From the NCBI RefSeq assembly GCF_022867865.1, contig NZ_JALIEC010000003.1, forward strand, positions 496,001 to 560,000: DNA of 64,000 nucleotides, read 5' to 3'. Source of the stretch: Phaeobacter sp. J2-8 (GTDB lineage: Bacteria; Pseudomonadota; Alphaproteobacteria; Rhodobacterales; Rhodobacteraceae). The notes under the pieces were generated by a model. That model had not been told where the DNA came from, made no database searches, and was given only the letters and a program-made list of their open reading frames with translations. Position numbers and translations under genes: made by a program. Positions 55,800-64,000 of this stretch are shown in pieces (position 1 is the stretch's first letter; every line of letters starts with the position of its first letter).

Positions 55800-56600
55800 A
55801 TGGCCCATGTTAAAAATCACGACTATCACATTCTGAGCCCCTCGATCTGGCCCTTCCTGGGGGCATTGACTGGGTTTGTCATGCTCTTCGGCGCGGTGCT
55901 GATGTTCCACGACAAAGGCCCGTGGATTTTCTTGATCGGCTTGGTTGGCGTGCTCTATGTCATGTTTGCCTGGTGGTCCGAAGTGGTGGCCGAAAGCCAT
56001 GTTGGCGACCATACGCCGGTGGTGCGGATTGGCCTGAAATACGGTTTCATCCTGTTCATCATGTCCGAAGTGATGTTCTTTGCCGCCTGGTTCTGGACCT
56101 TCTTCAAACACGCGATGTATCCGATGGGCCCCAACAGCCCGGCGGTTGATGGCGTTTGGCCCCCTGCGGGCATCGAGACATTTGATGCCTTTCACCTGCC
56201 GCTGATCAACACGCTGATCCTGCTGTGTTCCGGTGCGGCCGCCACATGGGCGCACCATGCTTTGGTGCATGAAGACAACCGGGAAGACGTGAAATCGGGT
56301 CTGATCATCGCGATTGTTCTGGGTGTGATCTTCACCTTCTTCCAGGCGTATGAATACAGCCATGCGGCCTTTGGCTTCTCTGGCAACATCTATGGCGCGA
56401 CCTTCTTCATGGCGACCGGGTTCCACGGCGCACATGTGATCATCGGCACGATCTTTTTGTTCGTCTGCCTGTTGCGGGTCTACAAGGGCCATTTCACCTC
56501 TGAGGTGCATGTCGGTTTTGAAGCTGCGGCTTGGTACTGGCACTTTGTGGACGTGGTGTGGTTGTTCCTGTTTGCTGCGGTCTACATCTGGGGGGGCTGA
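55800..56600 (+). CDS. ctaE: Cytochrome c oxidase subunit III
   Basis: 266 aa with seven membrane helices. Family features: [17 protein letters not shown] at the N-terminus, the conserved [17 protein letters not shown], and [17 protein letters not shown] near the end. The ATG at 55800 lies 27 bases after the ctaG stop. It is followed by a terminator, closing the oxidase operon. Confidence 0.98.
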   Translation: MAHVKNHDYHILSPSIWPFLGALTGFVMLFGAVLMFHDKGPWIFLIGLVGVLYVMFAWWSEVVAESHVGDHTPVVRIGLKYGFILFIMSEVMFFAAWFWTFFKHAMYPMGPNSPAVDGVWPPAGIETFDAFHLPLINTLILLCSGAAATWAHHALVHEDNREDVKSGLIIAIVLGVIFTFFQAYEYSHAAFGFSGNIYGATFFMATGFHGAHVIIGTIFLFVCLLRVYKGHFTSEVHVGFEAAAWYWHFVDVVWLFLFAAVYIWGG

Positions 56601-56623
56601 GCCCGCCCGATCCTGTGACATGA

Positions 56624-56652
56624 AAACGCCTGCCCTTGTGGTGGGCGTTTTT
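56624..56652 (+). terminator. Terminator of the cta operon
   Basis: AAACGCC (56624-56630) pairs with GGCGTTT (56644-56650), with further CCC/GG pairing inside, and then TTGG follows. It lies 23 bases past the ctaE stop. Confidence 0.82.
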
Positions 56653-56720
56653 GGTTTTGGGCGGTCGTGGCTGGCGGAACTGCCTGTCGCCGACCGGGGC
56701 GCGATTTGGCCGCCGCGGGA

Positions 56721-56778
56721 GAGGGGGCCGCCCCCTCGGCCTGTGGCCTCACCCCCGGGATATTTGGACCAAGAAGAA
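56721..56778 (-). repeat. Dispersed AATATCCCGGGGG repeat, copy 6 (minus orientation)
   Basis: Read on the minus strand: TTCTTCTTGGTCC, AAATATCCCGGGGGTGAG, GGCCACAGGCC, then GAGGGGGCGGCCCCCTC. This is the long form with both nested hairpins, and the only copy on the minus strand. Confidence 0.85.
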
Positions 56779-56920
56779 ATTCAGGTGGTTTGATTGGCAT
56801 TTGTGCCGGACGCCATGGTATCAGTTGTGCGAAGCGGGTTGCATCATGCGTGGGAAACAGGGAAAACCCTTGGCGCATGCGGGCCTGCGCATGTGTGACT
56901 TCTTATTTGCACGGGGCTCC

Positions 56921-57598
56921 ATGCAACGTATCCTCTTTGCCTTGATCGTCGGGTTGGCCGGGACAGCGATTCTGGTCGGGCTTGGGCTGTGGCAGTTGCA
57001 GCGGCTGGATTGGAAGCAGGGGGTGCTGGCGGCGATTGAAGACCGGATTTCCGCGACTCCGGTCGCGCTGCCCGCGCATCCCGATCCGGTGACAGACAAA
57101 TACCTGCCTGTTGCGCTGGAGGGGCGGTTTGACAGCGGCGAAATCCATGTTCTGGTCTCGCAGAAACACGTCGGCGCCGGGTACCGGGTGATTGCGCCAT
57201 TTGTGCTTGAGGATGGGCGCCGCATTCTGGTGGATCGCGGGTTTGTTCCGGTGGTCGCCGTTGACGATGCCCGCCCGATTGGCCCGGCGCGCGTGATCGG
57301 CAATCTGCATTGGCCGGATGATCGCAATTCGTCGACCCCGGACAATGATCTGGCGGGCAATATTTGGTTCGCCCGCGATATTGTCGATATGGCCGCAGCA
57401 CTGGACACCACGCAGGCGTTGGTCATCGCGCGAACATCGGAGCCGGAAGACCCCGCCATCACGCCGCTGCCGGTCGACACGGCCTCGATCCCGAACGACC
57501 ATTTGCAGTATGTCATCACATGGTTTTCCCTCGCCGCGATTTGGCTGGGGATGACCGGATTCTATATTTACCGTGCGACACGGAACAAGGACGCCTGA
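56921..57598 (+). CDS. SURF1-family cytochrome oxidase assembly protein
   Basis: 225 aa. An N-terminal helix (ALIVGLAGTAILVGLGLWQLQRLDWK) with the SURF1 GLWQLQRLDWK signature, a periplasmic domain (GYRVIAPFVLEDGRRILVDRGFVP) and a C-terminal helix (WFSLAAIWLGMTGFYIYR). It helps insert heme a in the oxidase. ATG at 56921 is used; ATG at 56891 is possible. thrC begins four bases after its stop. Confidence 0.95.
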   Translation: MQRILFALIVGLAGTAILVGLGLWQLQRLDWKQGVLAAIEDRISATPVALPAHPDPVTDKYLPVALEGRFDSGEIHVLVSQKHVGAGYRVIAPFVLEDGRRILVDRGFVPVVAVDDARPIGPARVIGNLHWPDDRNSSTPDNDLAGNIWFARDIVDMAAALDTTQALVIARTSEPEDPAITPLPVDTASIPNDHLQYVITWFSLAAIWLGMTGFYIYRATRNKDA

Positions 57599-57601
57599 GC
57601 G

Positions 57602-58990
57602 ATGAAATATATCTCGACAAGGGGCCGCGCCCCGGAACTGACCTTTGAAGAGGCGATGCTAAGCGGGTTGGCGCGGGACGGTGGCCTGTATGTGCCGGCG
57701 GAAATCCCGGTGATGCGCAGCGAAGATATCGCGGCGCTGGCAGGGCTGTCTTATGAGGAGGTGGCCTTTCGCGTCATGCGGCCGTTTATTGATGACACCT
57801 TCACCGATGCGACGTTGGGCGACATCATTACGCGTGCTTATGCCAATTTTGGCCATGGTGCCCGCGCGCCGCTGGTTCAGCTTGCTCCCAATCATTTCCT
57901 GCTGGAATTGTTCCACGGCCCGACCCTGGCGTTCAAGGATTTCGCCATGCAGCTGATCGGTCTGCTGTTTCAGGATGCGTTGAAGCGGCGCGGCGAACGG
58001 GTGACGATTGTGGGGGCGACTTCGGGTGATACCGGCAGCGCCGCGATCGAGGCGTTTCGCGGGCTTGATGCGGTGGATGTCTTTATCCTGTTCCCGCATG
58101 GCCGCGTCAGCGAAGTACAGCGCCGCCAGATGACCACACCGTCCGAGTCGAATGTGCATGCGCTGGCGATGAACGGCAATTTCGACGATTGTCAGGCGCG
58201 TTTGAAGGACATGTTCAACGATTTTGATTTTCGCGACGAAGTCCGCCTTGCCGGGGTCAATTCGATCAACTGGGCGCGGGTTCTGGCGCAGGTGGTCTAT
58301 TATTTCTCGTCCGCGGTGTCGCTTGGGGCGCCGGGGCGCAGTGTCAGCTTTACCGTGCCCACCGGCAATTTCGGTGACATCTTTGCGGGCTATATTGCCA
58401 AACGGATGGGGCTGCCGATTGACCGGCTGGTGGTGGCGACAAACCAGAACGATATTCTGCATCGCTGTCTGTCGTCGGGGGCCTATGCCAAGGATGCGGT
58501 GCATGCCTCGATTTCGCCGTCGATGGACATTGAGGTCAGCAGCAATTTCGAACGTGCCTTGTTTGATGCCTATGACCGCGACGGCAATGCCATCGGTCTG
58601 CTGATGGAGGAATTGGGCCAGGGCGGGTTCACCGTGTCGCAAGGTGCGCTGCAACGCTTGCGTGAGCATTTTGACAGTGGCCGCGCCAGCGAGGAGGAAA
58701 CCCTCGCCACGATTGGCACCGCGCAAAACACCATGGGCGAATTGCTCTGCCCGCATTCCGCCGTCGGTGTGAAGGTCGCCGAGGAGATGCGCGATGCAAA
58801 AACGCCGATGATTACTCTGGCCACGGCGCATCCGGCCAAGTTCCCGGATGCTGTTGAAAAAGCCACCGGTCTGCGGCCGGGGCTTCCCCAACGGATGGGC
58901 AATCTATATGAGCGTCCGGAACGGGTGACGCGGGTGTCAAACGACCTCGCCGCTCTTGAAACCCTCATACGGGAGAAGATCGCCTCTTGA
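57602..58990 (+). CDS. thrC: Threonine synthase
   Basis: 462 aa PLP enzyme converting O-phosphohomoserine to threonine. The PLP lysine is in TLAFKDFAMQ; the phosphate cup in GATSGDTGSAAIEA. Length and the N-terminus MKYISTRG are typical. It follows surf1 closely and its stop overlaps the TTG start of the M16 peptidase gene, so all are probably one operon. Confidence 0.97.
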   Translation: MKYISTRGRAPELTFEEAMLSGLARDGGLYVPAEIPVMRSEDIAALAGLSYEEVAFRVMRPFIDDTFTDATLGDIITRAYANFGHGARAPLVQLAPNHFLLELFHGPTLAFKDFAMQLIGLLFQDALKRRGERVTIVGATSGDTGSAAIEAFRGLDAVDVFILFPHGRVSEVQRRQMTTPSESNVHALAMNGNFDDCQARLKDMFNDFDFRDEVRLAGVNSINWARVLAQVVYYFSSAVSLGAPGRSVSFTVPTGNFGDIFAGYIAKRMGLPIDRLVVATNQNDILHRCLSSGAYAKDAVHASISPSMDIEVSSNFERALFDAYDRDGNAIGLLMEELGQGGFTVSQGALQRLREHFDSGRASEEETLATIGTAQNTMGELLCPHSAVGVKVAEEMRDAKTPMITLATAHPAKFPDAVEKATGLRPGLPQRMGNLYERPERVTRVSNDLAALETLIREKIAS

Positions 58991-60250
58991 CGGTAGAATT
59001 GCATACGCTGTCCAACGGTTTCCGCATAGTGACCGAATTTATGCCCGGGCTTGAATCCGCCTCGGTTGGGATCTGGGTGGGGGCCGGGGCGCGGGCCGAA
59101 CGGGTTGAACAGAACGGGATTGCGCATTTTCTTGAACATATGGCGTTCAAGGGCACCAAGACCCGCAGTGCGTTGCAGATTGCCGAGGCGATCGAGGATG
59201 TCGGCGGTTATATCAATGCCTATACCTCGCGCGAGGTGACAGCCTATTACGCCCGTGTGCTGCGCACCGATGTGTCGTTGGCGGTGGATGTGGTGGCGGA
59301 TATTCTGCTTAACCCGGTCTTTGACCCCAAAGAGATCGAGATCGAGCGCGGTGTGATCCTGCAAGAGATCGGTCAGGCGCTGGACACACCCGACGATGTG
59401 ATCTTTGACTGGCTTCAGGAACAGGCCTACCCGGATCAACCGCTGGGCCGGTCCATTCTGGGCCCAACCGAACGTGTTCGCGCCTTTGGTCGGGATGACC
59501 TGTCGCAATTTGTGACCGAACGGTATGGCCCGGATCAGATGATCCTGTCGGCGGCTGGCGCTGTGGATCATGACGCTTTGGTCCAACAGGCCGAGGCGCT
59601 GTTTGGCCATCTTCCGGCGCGCAGCGCGGATGCCGATGTGCCGGCGCGGTTCCACGGCGGCGAAAGCCGCAACATCAAGACCCTGGAACAGGCGCATGTC
59701 GCACTGGCCTTTGAAAGCCCGGGCTATCGCGATGATGCGATTTACACCGCCCAGATCTATTCCATTGCGCTTGGCGGCGGCATGTCGTCCCGCCTGTTTC
59801 AGGAAATCCGCGAAAGCCGGGGATTGTGCTATACCATCTTTGCCCAGGCCTGGCGCTTATGCCGATACCGGGATGACCACGATCTATGCCGGCACCTCGG
59901 GCGGGCAATTGGGGGAATTGCTCGATCTGACCATCGACGAGATGAAGCGCGCCGCGGATGACATGTCCGAGGCCGAGATTGCCCGTGCCCGCGCCCAGAT
60001 GAAGGCCGGCTTGCTCATGGGGCTGGAAAGCCCGTCAAGTCGGGCAGAGCGGCTGGCGCGGATGATACAGATCTGGAACCGGGTGCCGGACCTGTCTGAA
60101 ACCATCGCCATGATCGACGCGGTGACCACCGGGGGCGTGCGCGACTTTGCTGGAAATCTCGTATCTGTCGCGCCCTCGGCGCTGGCGCTTTATGGTCCTG
60201 TCGACGGTGCCCCGGATCTGGCCGGGCTGAATGCGCGGCGCGCGGCCTGA
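58987..60250 (+). CDS. M16 zinc peptidase (mitochondrial processing peptidase type), frameshifted
   Basis: About 420 aa after correction. Inverted zinc motif HFLEH (residues 47-51) with the third ligand Glu127, 76 residues on, and the C-terminal M16 domain (GGGMSSRLFQEIRESRGLCY). The frame breaks at about 59850-59852: FAQA is followed by WRLCR in one frame and by GAYADTGMTTIYAGT in the next. The span is 3n+1 bases, fitting one inserted T. Start TTG at 58987 overlaps the thrC stop (TTGA). Its stop overlaps the next ATG. Confidence 0.92.
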
Positions 60251-60837
60251 TGCTTCTGTCGCGCCGCCGGATAAGGCTTGAAACCCATCGTCTATCCCTG
60301 CGGGCCCCGATCCATTCGGATTTCCGCGATTGGTCGGGGTTGCGCGCCACCAGCGAAGCCTTCCTGACCCCGTGGGAACCGACATGGGCCAGCGACCACC
60401 TGAGCCGCAAGAGCTTTACCAACCGGGTCTATTGGGCACAGCGCGCCATCACCAATGGCACCGCCGTGCCGTTGTTCATCATCCGGCGTCAGGACAATGC
60501 ACTGCTGGGGGCCATCACCCTCGACAATATCCGCCGCGGACCGGCGCAGGCCGGAACTCTGGGGTATTGGATCGGTGCGCCCTACGCGCGCCAGGGCTAT
60601 ATGCGCGAGGCAATACTGGGATTGGTGCATCACGCCTTTACCAAAATGGATCTGTCGCGCATCGAAGCGGCCTGCCTGCCGGAAAACGCGGCCTCGCGCG
60701 GGTTGCTTGAGCGTTCGGGTTTCAAATACGAAGGCGTGGCGCAAAGCTACCTGCAAATCAACGGTCGCTGGCGCACCCATGTTCTTTATGCTGCCTTGCG
60801 GGTCGACCGTCGCGGCAAGACCGATGCCGGTCTCTGA
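60250..60837 (+). CDS. RimJ/RimL-type N-acetyltransferase
   Basis: 195 aa GNAT protein. RLETHRLSLRAPIHSDFRDW at the start, the acetyl-CoA site LGYWIGAPYARQGYMREAI, and ENAASRGLLERSGFKYEG near the end are typical of ribosomal-protein serine/alanine acetyltransferases. ATG at 60250 overlaps the M16 stop (TGATG). The precise substrate is not deducible. Confidence 0.93.
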   Translation: MLLSRRRIRLETHRLSLRAPIHSDFRDWSGLRATSEAFLTPWEPTWASDHLSRKSFTNRVYWAQRAITNGTAVPLFIIRRQDNALLGAITLDNIRRGPAQAGTLGYWIGAPYARQGYMREAILGLVHHAFTKMDLSRIEAACLPENAASRGLLERSGFKYEGVAQSYLQINGRWRTHVLYAALRVDRRGKTDAGL

Positions 60838-60951
60838 CGCCGCTGTTTCGGGCGATCCGGGCTTCTTCTCTTTGAAAATACGCATCTGCCCCATCAACAC
60901 CGCGTGACCCGCGCGCGAATCGCGTTACCCTTTGCAAAAAGAGGTGACCTG

Positions 60952-61788
60952 ATGTTGCGCTTTATCCTGCCGTTCCTTGTGCTCTTTGCCAATTCAAGCC
61001 ACGCTCAGACCCGCGAGCTTGATCGCCGACCCAGCCATTGCATCGCCATTGCCGATGCGGCGCCGGGGGTCGAATATCTTCACCGGGCGGCCTGGCGCGA
61101 TCCGGTGCCGCAATATTCCGTGCGCATCCATTATATCCAGCATGCGGCCTTTCTGATTCAGACCCAGGGCGGGCTGAACGCGGTGACCGATTTCACCGGT
61201 TTTATCGGCACCACCAAAATGATCCCCGATGTGGTGACCATGAACCATGCCCATTCAAGCCATTGGACCGCCGCCCCCGATCCGGCCATACCACATGCGC
61301 TGCCCGGTTGGGGCACGCCCTTTGGCACAGGCATCGAACATTACCTCGATCTGGGCGAAATGCTGGTGCGCAATGTATCGACCGACATCCGTTCGGGCAG
61401 CGGCATGGAACCCAAGGGAAATTCGATTTTCGTGTTCGAAGTCGAAGGCCTTTGCATTGGCCATCTGGGCCATTTGCATCATGAACCGGATGATCGGCAA
61501 TATGCCGCTTTGGGGCGGCTTGATGTGGTGATGGCGCCGGTGGACGGCGGGATGACCGTGGATCTGGCCACCATGATCCGTATCCTGAAGCGATTGAAAT
61601 CCTCTGTCGTGATTCCGATGCATTGGTTTTCCGATTATGGCCTGAACCAATTTGCCGCTGGCATGGCGGATGAATTTGACATCCAGCGCCCCGGGGGGGC
61701 GTCGATTGAACTGTCGCTTGCCACCTTGCCATCCCGGCCAACCGTGGTCATTCTGCGCCCTGACTGGTTGCGCGACACAGACCAGTAA
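60952..61788 (+). CDS. MBL-fold (UlaG-like) secreted protein with altered metal site
   Basis: 278 aa. Signal peptide (MLRFILPFLVLFANSSHAQ). Metallo-beta-lactamase fold: YIQHAAFLIQTQGGL, VTMNHAHSSHWTAAP, CIGHLGHLHHEP, VVIPMHWFSDYG. The usual HxHxDH motif reads HAHSSH, so the Asp ligand is Ser; the other histidines remain. Hence it may bind a single metal or have another activity. ATG at 60952 follows GAGGTGACCTG. Confidence 0.88.
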   Translation: MLRFILPFLVLFANSSHAQTRELDRRPSHCIAIADAAPGVEYLHRAAWRDPVPQYSVRIHYIQHAAFLIQTQGGLNAVTDFTGFIGTTKMIPDVVTMNHAHSSHWTAAPDPAIPHALPGWGTPFGTGIEHYLDLGEMLVRNVSTDIRSGSGMEPKGNSIFVFEVEGLCIGHLGHLHHEPDDRQYAALGRLDVVMAPVDGGMTVDLATMIRILKRLKSSVVIPMHWFSDYGLNQFAAGMADEFDIQRPGGASIELSLATLPSRPTVVILRPDWLRDTDQ

Positions 61789-61834
61789 CGCCCGCTTTAT
61801 CAATGATCTGGACCGCGCGGGCAGGAGGAAAACC

Positions 61835-63258
61835 ATGCCTGAGACACCCCGCGACCTTTCACCGGTGACCGCAGATTTTCTTGCGGCCCTGGCCGGTGAT
61901 TTGCCCGATGATACGATCCGCGCGGCAGATCCACGCTATCTCGAAGAGCCGCGCGGCCGTTGGCAGGGCCAACCAGCATATCTCGCCCGTCCGCGCAAAG
62001 TAGAGGAGGTCGCGACCCTGATCACGGCGTGCAACGCCGCGCGGATTGGCGTCTTGCCCTATGGCGGCGGCACCGGGTTGGTGGGCGGACAGGTCAAGCC
62101 CGACGGCCCGGCGCCGTTGATCCTGTCGCTCGAGCGGATGAATGCGATCCGCGCGGTCCATCCCCAGGAAAACGTGCTGATTGCCGAGGCGCCATCCTTG
62201 CCGATATCCAGACCGCGGCCGAGGACGTCAATCGCCTGTTCCCGCTCTCTCTCGCGTCAGAGGGCAGCGCACGCATCGGCGGTTGTCTTGCGACCAATGC
62301 TGGCGGGGTCAACGTGCTGCGGTATGGCAACACCCGTGCGCTGTGTCTCGGGCTCGAGGCGGTCTTGCCCGACGGCACCATCTGGCATGGGCTGAAACGG
62401 CTTTACAAAGACAACACCGGATATGACCTGAAACAGCTCCTGATCGGCGCAGAGGGCAGCCTCGGCGTGATCACCGCCGCTTGCCTGCGCCTGTCGCCAA
62501 AACCCGCCACCACCGGCACCGCGATGATCGTGGTCGAAAGCCCCAGCGCGGCGCTGTCCCTCCTGGCGCTGGCGCGCGACATCGCCGGCGAAACCATTTC
62601 GGCGTTTGAACTGATCAGCGAAATGTCATTGAACTTCCTGTCCGAAACATTGCCGGACATCCGCCAGCCATTTGCGGAAAAACCCGGCTGGATGGTGCTG
62701 ATCGAATTGGGCATGGGCAAAGGGGACGATCCCGCAGCGGCCCTCGAGACTATCTTTACCGCCGCGCTGGAGGCCGGCCTCGCCAGCGATGGCGTGATTG
62801 CGCAAAGCGTCGGCCAACGGGCCGATTTCTGGGCGCTGCGCGAACATATCCCGGTGGCGAACAAGGCAATTGGCTCCATTTCCTCGCATGACATCGCGCT
62901 GCCGCTTGGTGTGGTGGCCGATTTCATCGCCACAGCCCCGGAAAAATTGGCCGGTTTCGGTGACATACGCATCAACTGCTTTGGCCATTTGGGCGACGGA
63001 AACCTGCATTACAATGTCTTCCCCGCCAAAGGGCAGAGCAAATCCGACTTCGCCGATCATCGCGCCGCGATCCAGCAAACCGTCCATGATCTCTGCGTTG
63101 CAATGGGCGGCTCCTTCAGCGCGGAACATGGGGTCGGCCGGCTGAAAGTGGCGGATTTGGAACGCTATGCTGATCCGGCAAAACTGGCGGCCATGCGCGC
63201 CATCAAAGTGGCATTGGATCCAAACGGAATCATGAACCCGGGCGCTGTCCTGCGCTGA
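61835..63258 (+). CDS. FAD-linked oxidase (GlcD/D-2-hydroxyglutarate dehydrogenase type), frameshifted
   Basis: About 474 aa after correction. N-terminal PCMH-type FAD domain (LPYGGGTGLVGGQ, ASEGSARIGGCLATNAGGVN, LIGAEGSLGVITAACL) and C-terminal FAD-oxidase domain (CFGHLGDGNLHYNVF, GSFSAEHGVGRLK). It oxidises a D-2-hydroxy acid; which one is not clear. ATG at 61835 has GCAGGAGGAAAACC upstream. The frame breaks at about 62187-62192, where AEA meets GAILADIQTAAED; one base, or four (GGCG), are missing. Confidence 0.93.
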
Positions 63259-63282
63259 TGCCGACCGGGACAAATGCGCCCG

Positions 63283-63345
63283 TCTTTCTCCTGGATCAAA
63301 ATATCCCAGGGGTGAGGCCAAAGGCCGAGGGGGCTGGCCCCCTTC
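63283..63345 (+). repeat. Dispersed AATATCCCGGGGG repeat, copy 7
   Basis: TCTTTCTCCTGGATC, AAAATATCCCAGGGGTGAG, GGCCAAAGGCC, then GAGGGGGCTGGCCCCCTTCT. It is the long form with one substitution (CCCAGG for CCCGGG), matching copy 1 almost base for base otherwise. It lies between the FAD-oxidase gene and def. Confidence 0.85.
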
Positions 63346-63429
63346 TGCCCTGCCGGTCATGTGGCATTTCCACAGTTCAGGCGCAGGCCGTCATTGCGCT
63401 TTTGACCAAGCTGTCCTAGATCACAGCAC

Positions 63430-63951
63430 ATGAAATTGCCCATTCTCATCCACCCCGACCCGCGGCTGAAAAAGCCTTGCTCAGCCGTTGATGATATTTC
63501 CGACGACCTGCGCAGGCTGGCCGACGACATGCTGGATACAATGTATCAGGCGCCCGGCATTGGCCTGGCCGCGCCACAAATCGGCGTGTTGAACCGGCTG
63601 ATTGTGTTGGATTGTGAAAAAGACGAAACTGCACCACCAAAACCCTTGGTGATGTTCAATCCTGAAATTGTCGTCAGCTCCGAAGATCTCAACACCTATG
63701 AAGAGGGCTGTTTGTCGATCCCGGATCAATATGCGGATGTCACCCGTCCAGAGGCCGTGCAGGTGCGCTGGCTGGATCGCGACGGTAATGTGCAGGAACA
63801 GGAATTTGACGGTCTTTGGGCGACCTGCGTACAGCACGAAATCGACCATCTGGACGGCAAATTGTTCATTGATTACCTCAAGCCGCTGAAACGCCAGATG
63901 ATCACCCGCCGGATGCAGAAGCTGAAACGCGAACGGGCGCGTTCCGCGTGA
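63430..63951 (+). CDS. def: Peptide deformylase
   Basis: 173 aa. All three family motifs are intact: GIGLAAPQ, EGCLSIP with the metal-binding Cys, and QHEIDH with the two His ligands and the catalytic Glu. It removes the formyl group from new proteins. ATG at 63430. Its stop overlaps the GTG start of a second deformylase-like gene. Confidence 0.97.
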   Translation: MKLPILIHPDPRLKKPCSAVDDISDDLRRLADDMLDTMYQAPGIGLAAPQIGVLNRLIVLDCEKDETAPPKPLVMFNPEIVVSSEDLNTYEEGCLSIPDQYADVTRPEAVQVRWLDRDGNVQEQEFDGLWATCVQHEIDHLDGKLFIDYLKPLKRQMITRRMQKLKRERARSA

Positions 63952-64000
63952 CGGTGCTGGCGATCCGGCTCTGGCCGGACCCGATATTGCAAACCAACTG
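63948..64000 (+). CDS. Second peptide deformylase-like gene, 5' end only
   Basis: GTG at 63948 overlaps the def stop (GTGA). The 17 codons in the window read MTVLAIRLWPDPILQTN, the usual opening of a deformylase (compare ILIHPDPRLKKPC in def). In this bacterial family a def-def-fmt order is common, which supports the call. Only the N-terminus is visible, so whether its catalytic motifs are intact cannot be told. Confidence 0.75.
   Translation, partial: MTVLAIRLWPDPILQTN

Larger units (their letters stand above)
56601..56920. other. Intergenic region between ctaE and surf1
   Basis: These 320 bases contain the ctaE terminator (56624-56652) and repeat copy 6 (56721-56778). The surf1 frame stays open through the repeat, but translation there is unlikely. 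The last 140 bases probably hold the surf1 promoter. Confidence 0.65.

Noticed and set aside
1-64000. CRISPR arrays, tRNA/rRNA genes, insertion sequences, prophage genes
   Set aside because: No regularly spaced repeats with unique spacers, no cloverleaf or rRNA-like sequence, and no transposase, integrase or phage structural genes were seen.

Overview
This window is almost entirely core chromosome of an alphaproteobacterium, most likely Rhodobacteraceae/Roseobacter group. The evidence is the high GC content, the gene families and the gene orders: ruvCAB, ybgC-tolQRAB-pal-cpoB-tilS-ftsH, a complete tad/flp pilus cluster, ctaC-ctaB-coxF-ctaG-ctaE-surf1-thrC, scoAB, and tandem def genes. No rRNA, tRNA, CRISPR array, integrase or insertion sequence was found.

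Layout. 1-942: 5' part of a secreted caspase-like protein. 1141-3372: Holliday-junction genes ruvC-ruvA-ruvB. 3.7-9.5 kb: mixed genes (DUF1127 protein, prmA, an MFS permease, two proteins of unknown function, a UspA protein). 9.7-12.6 kb: one-carbon/aromatic genes folD, chorismate mutase and fhs. 13.0-22.5 kb: ftsH, tilS and the Tol-Pal envelope complex, all on the minus strand. 22.9-26.9 kb: a membrane LytTR regulator facing the DNA-repair pair lhr-pdeM. 27.0-41.6 kb: the tad locus, from three Flp pilins through cpaB, rcpA, an OmpA lipoprotein, cpaE, cpaF, tadB, tadC, two TPR lipoproteins and the prepilin peptidase to an AAA ATPase, with a lytic transglycosylase diverging from its head. 41.6-46.2 kb: scoAB, an ArsR/SRPBCC pair, an L,D-transpeptidase and a VOC/WYL divergent pair. 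46.3-52.9 kb: topA, dprA, tldD. 53.1-57.6 kb: cytochrome c oxidase subunits II and III with assembly factors. 57.6-64 kb: thrC, an M16 peptidase, rimJ-type acetyltransferase, MBL-fold protein, FAD-linked oxidase, and def with the start of a second def.

The most important caution is that at least ten genes, including the normally essential ftsH and folD, are split by single-base frameshifts, several next to homopolymers or short GC repeats. Each looks intact once one base is corrected, so I annotate them as whole genes with a probable sequence error rather than as pseudogenes.

Beyond the genes, the window carries a dispersed intergenic repeat (seven copies built around AATATCCCGGGGG and a GC-rich hairpin), a 60-bp inverted repeat whose arms are themselves palindromes between ctaC and ctaB, two short tandem repeats (13 bp and 15 bp), REP-like hairpins, and a recent tandem duplication of the major pilin gene. 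I did not find a clear new defence or biosynthetic system. The least explained coding regions are the low-GC membrane protein at 7.9-9.0 kb and the caspase-like gene at the left edge.
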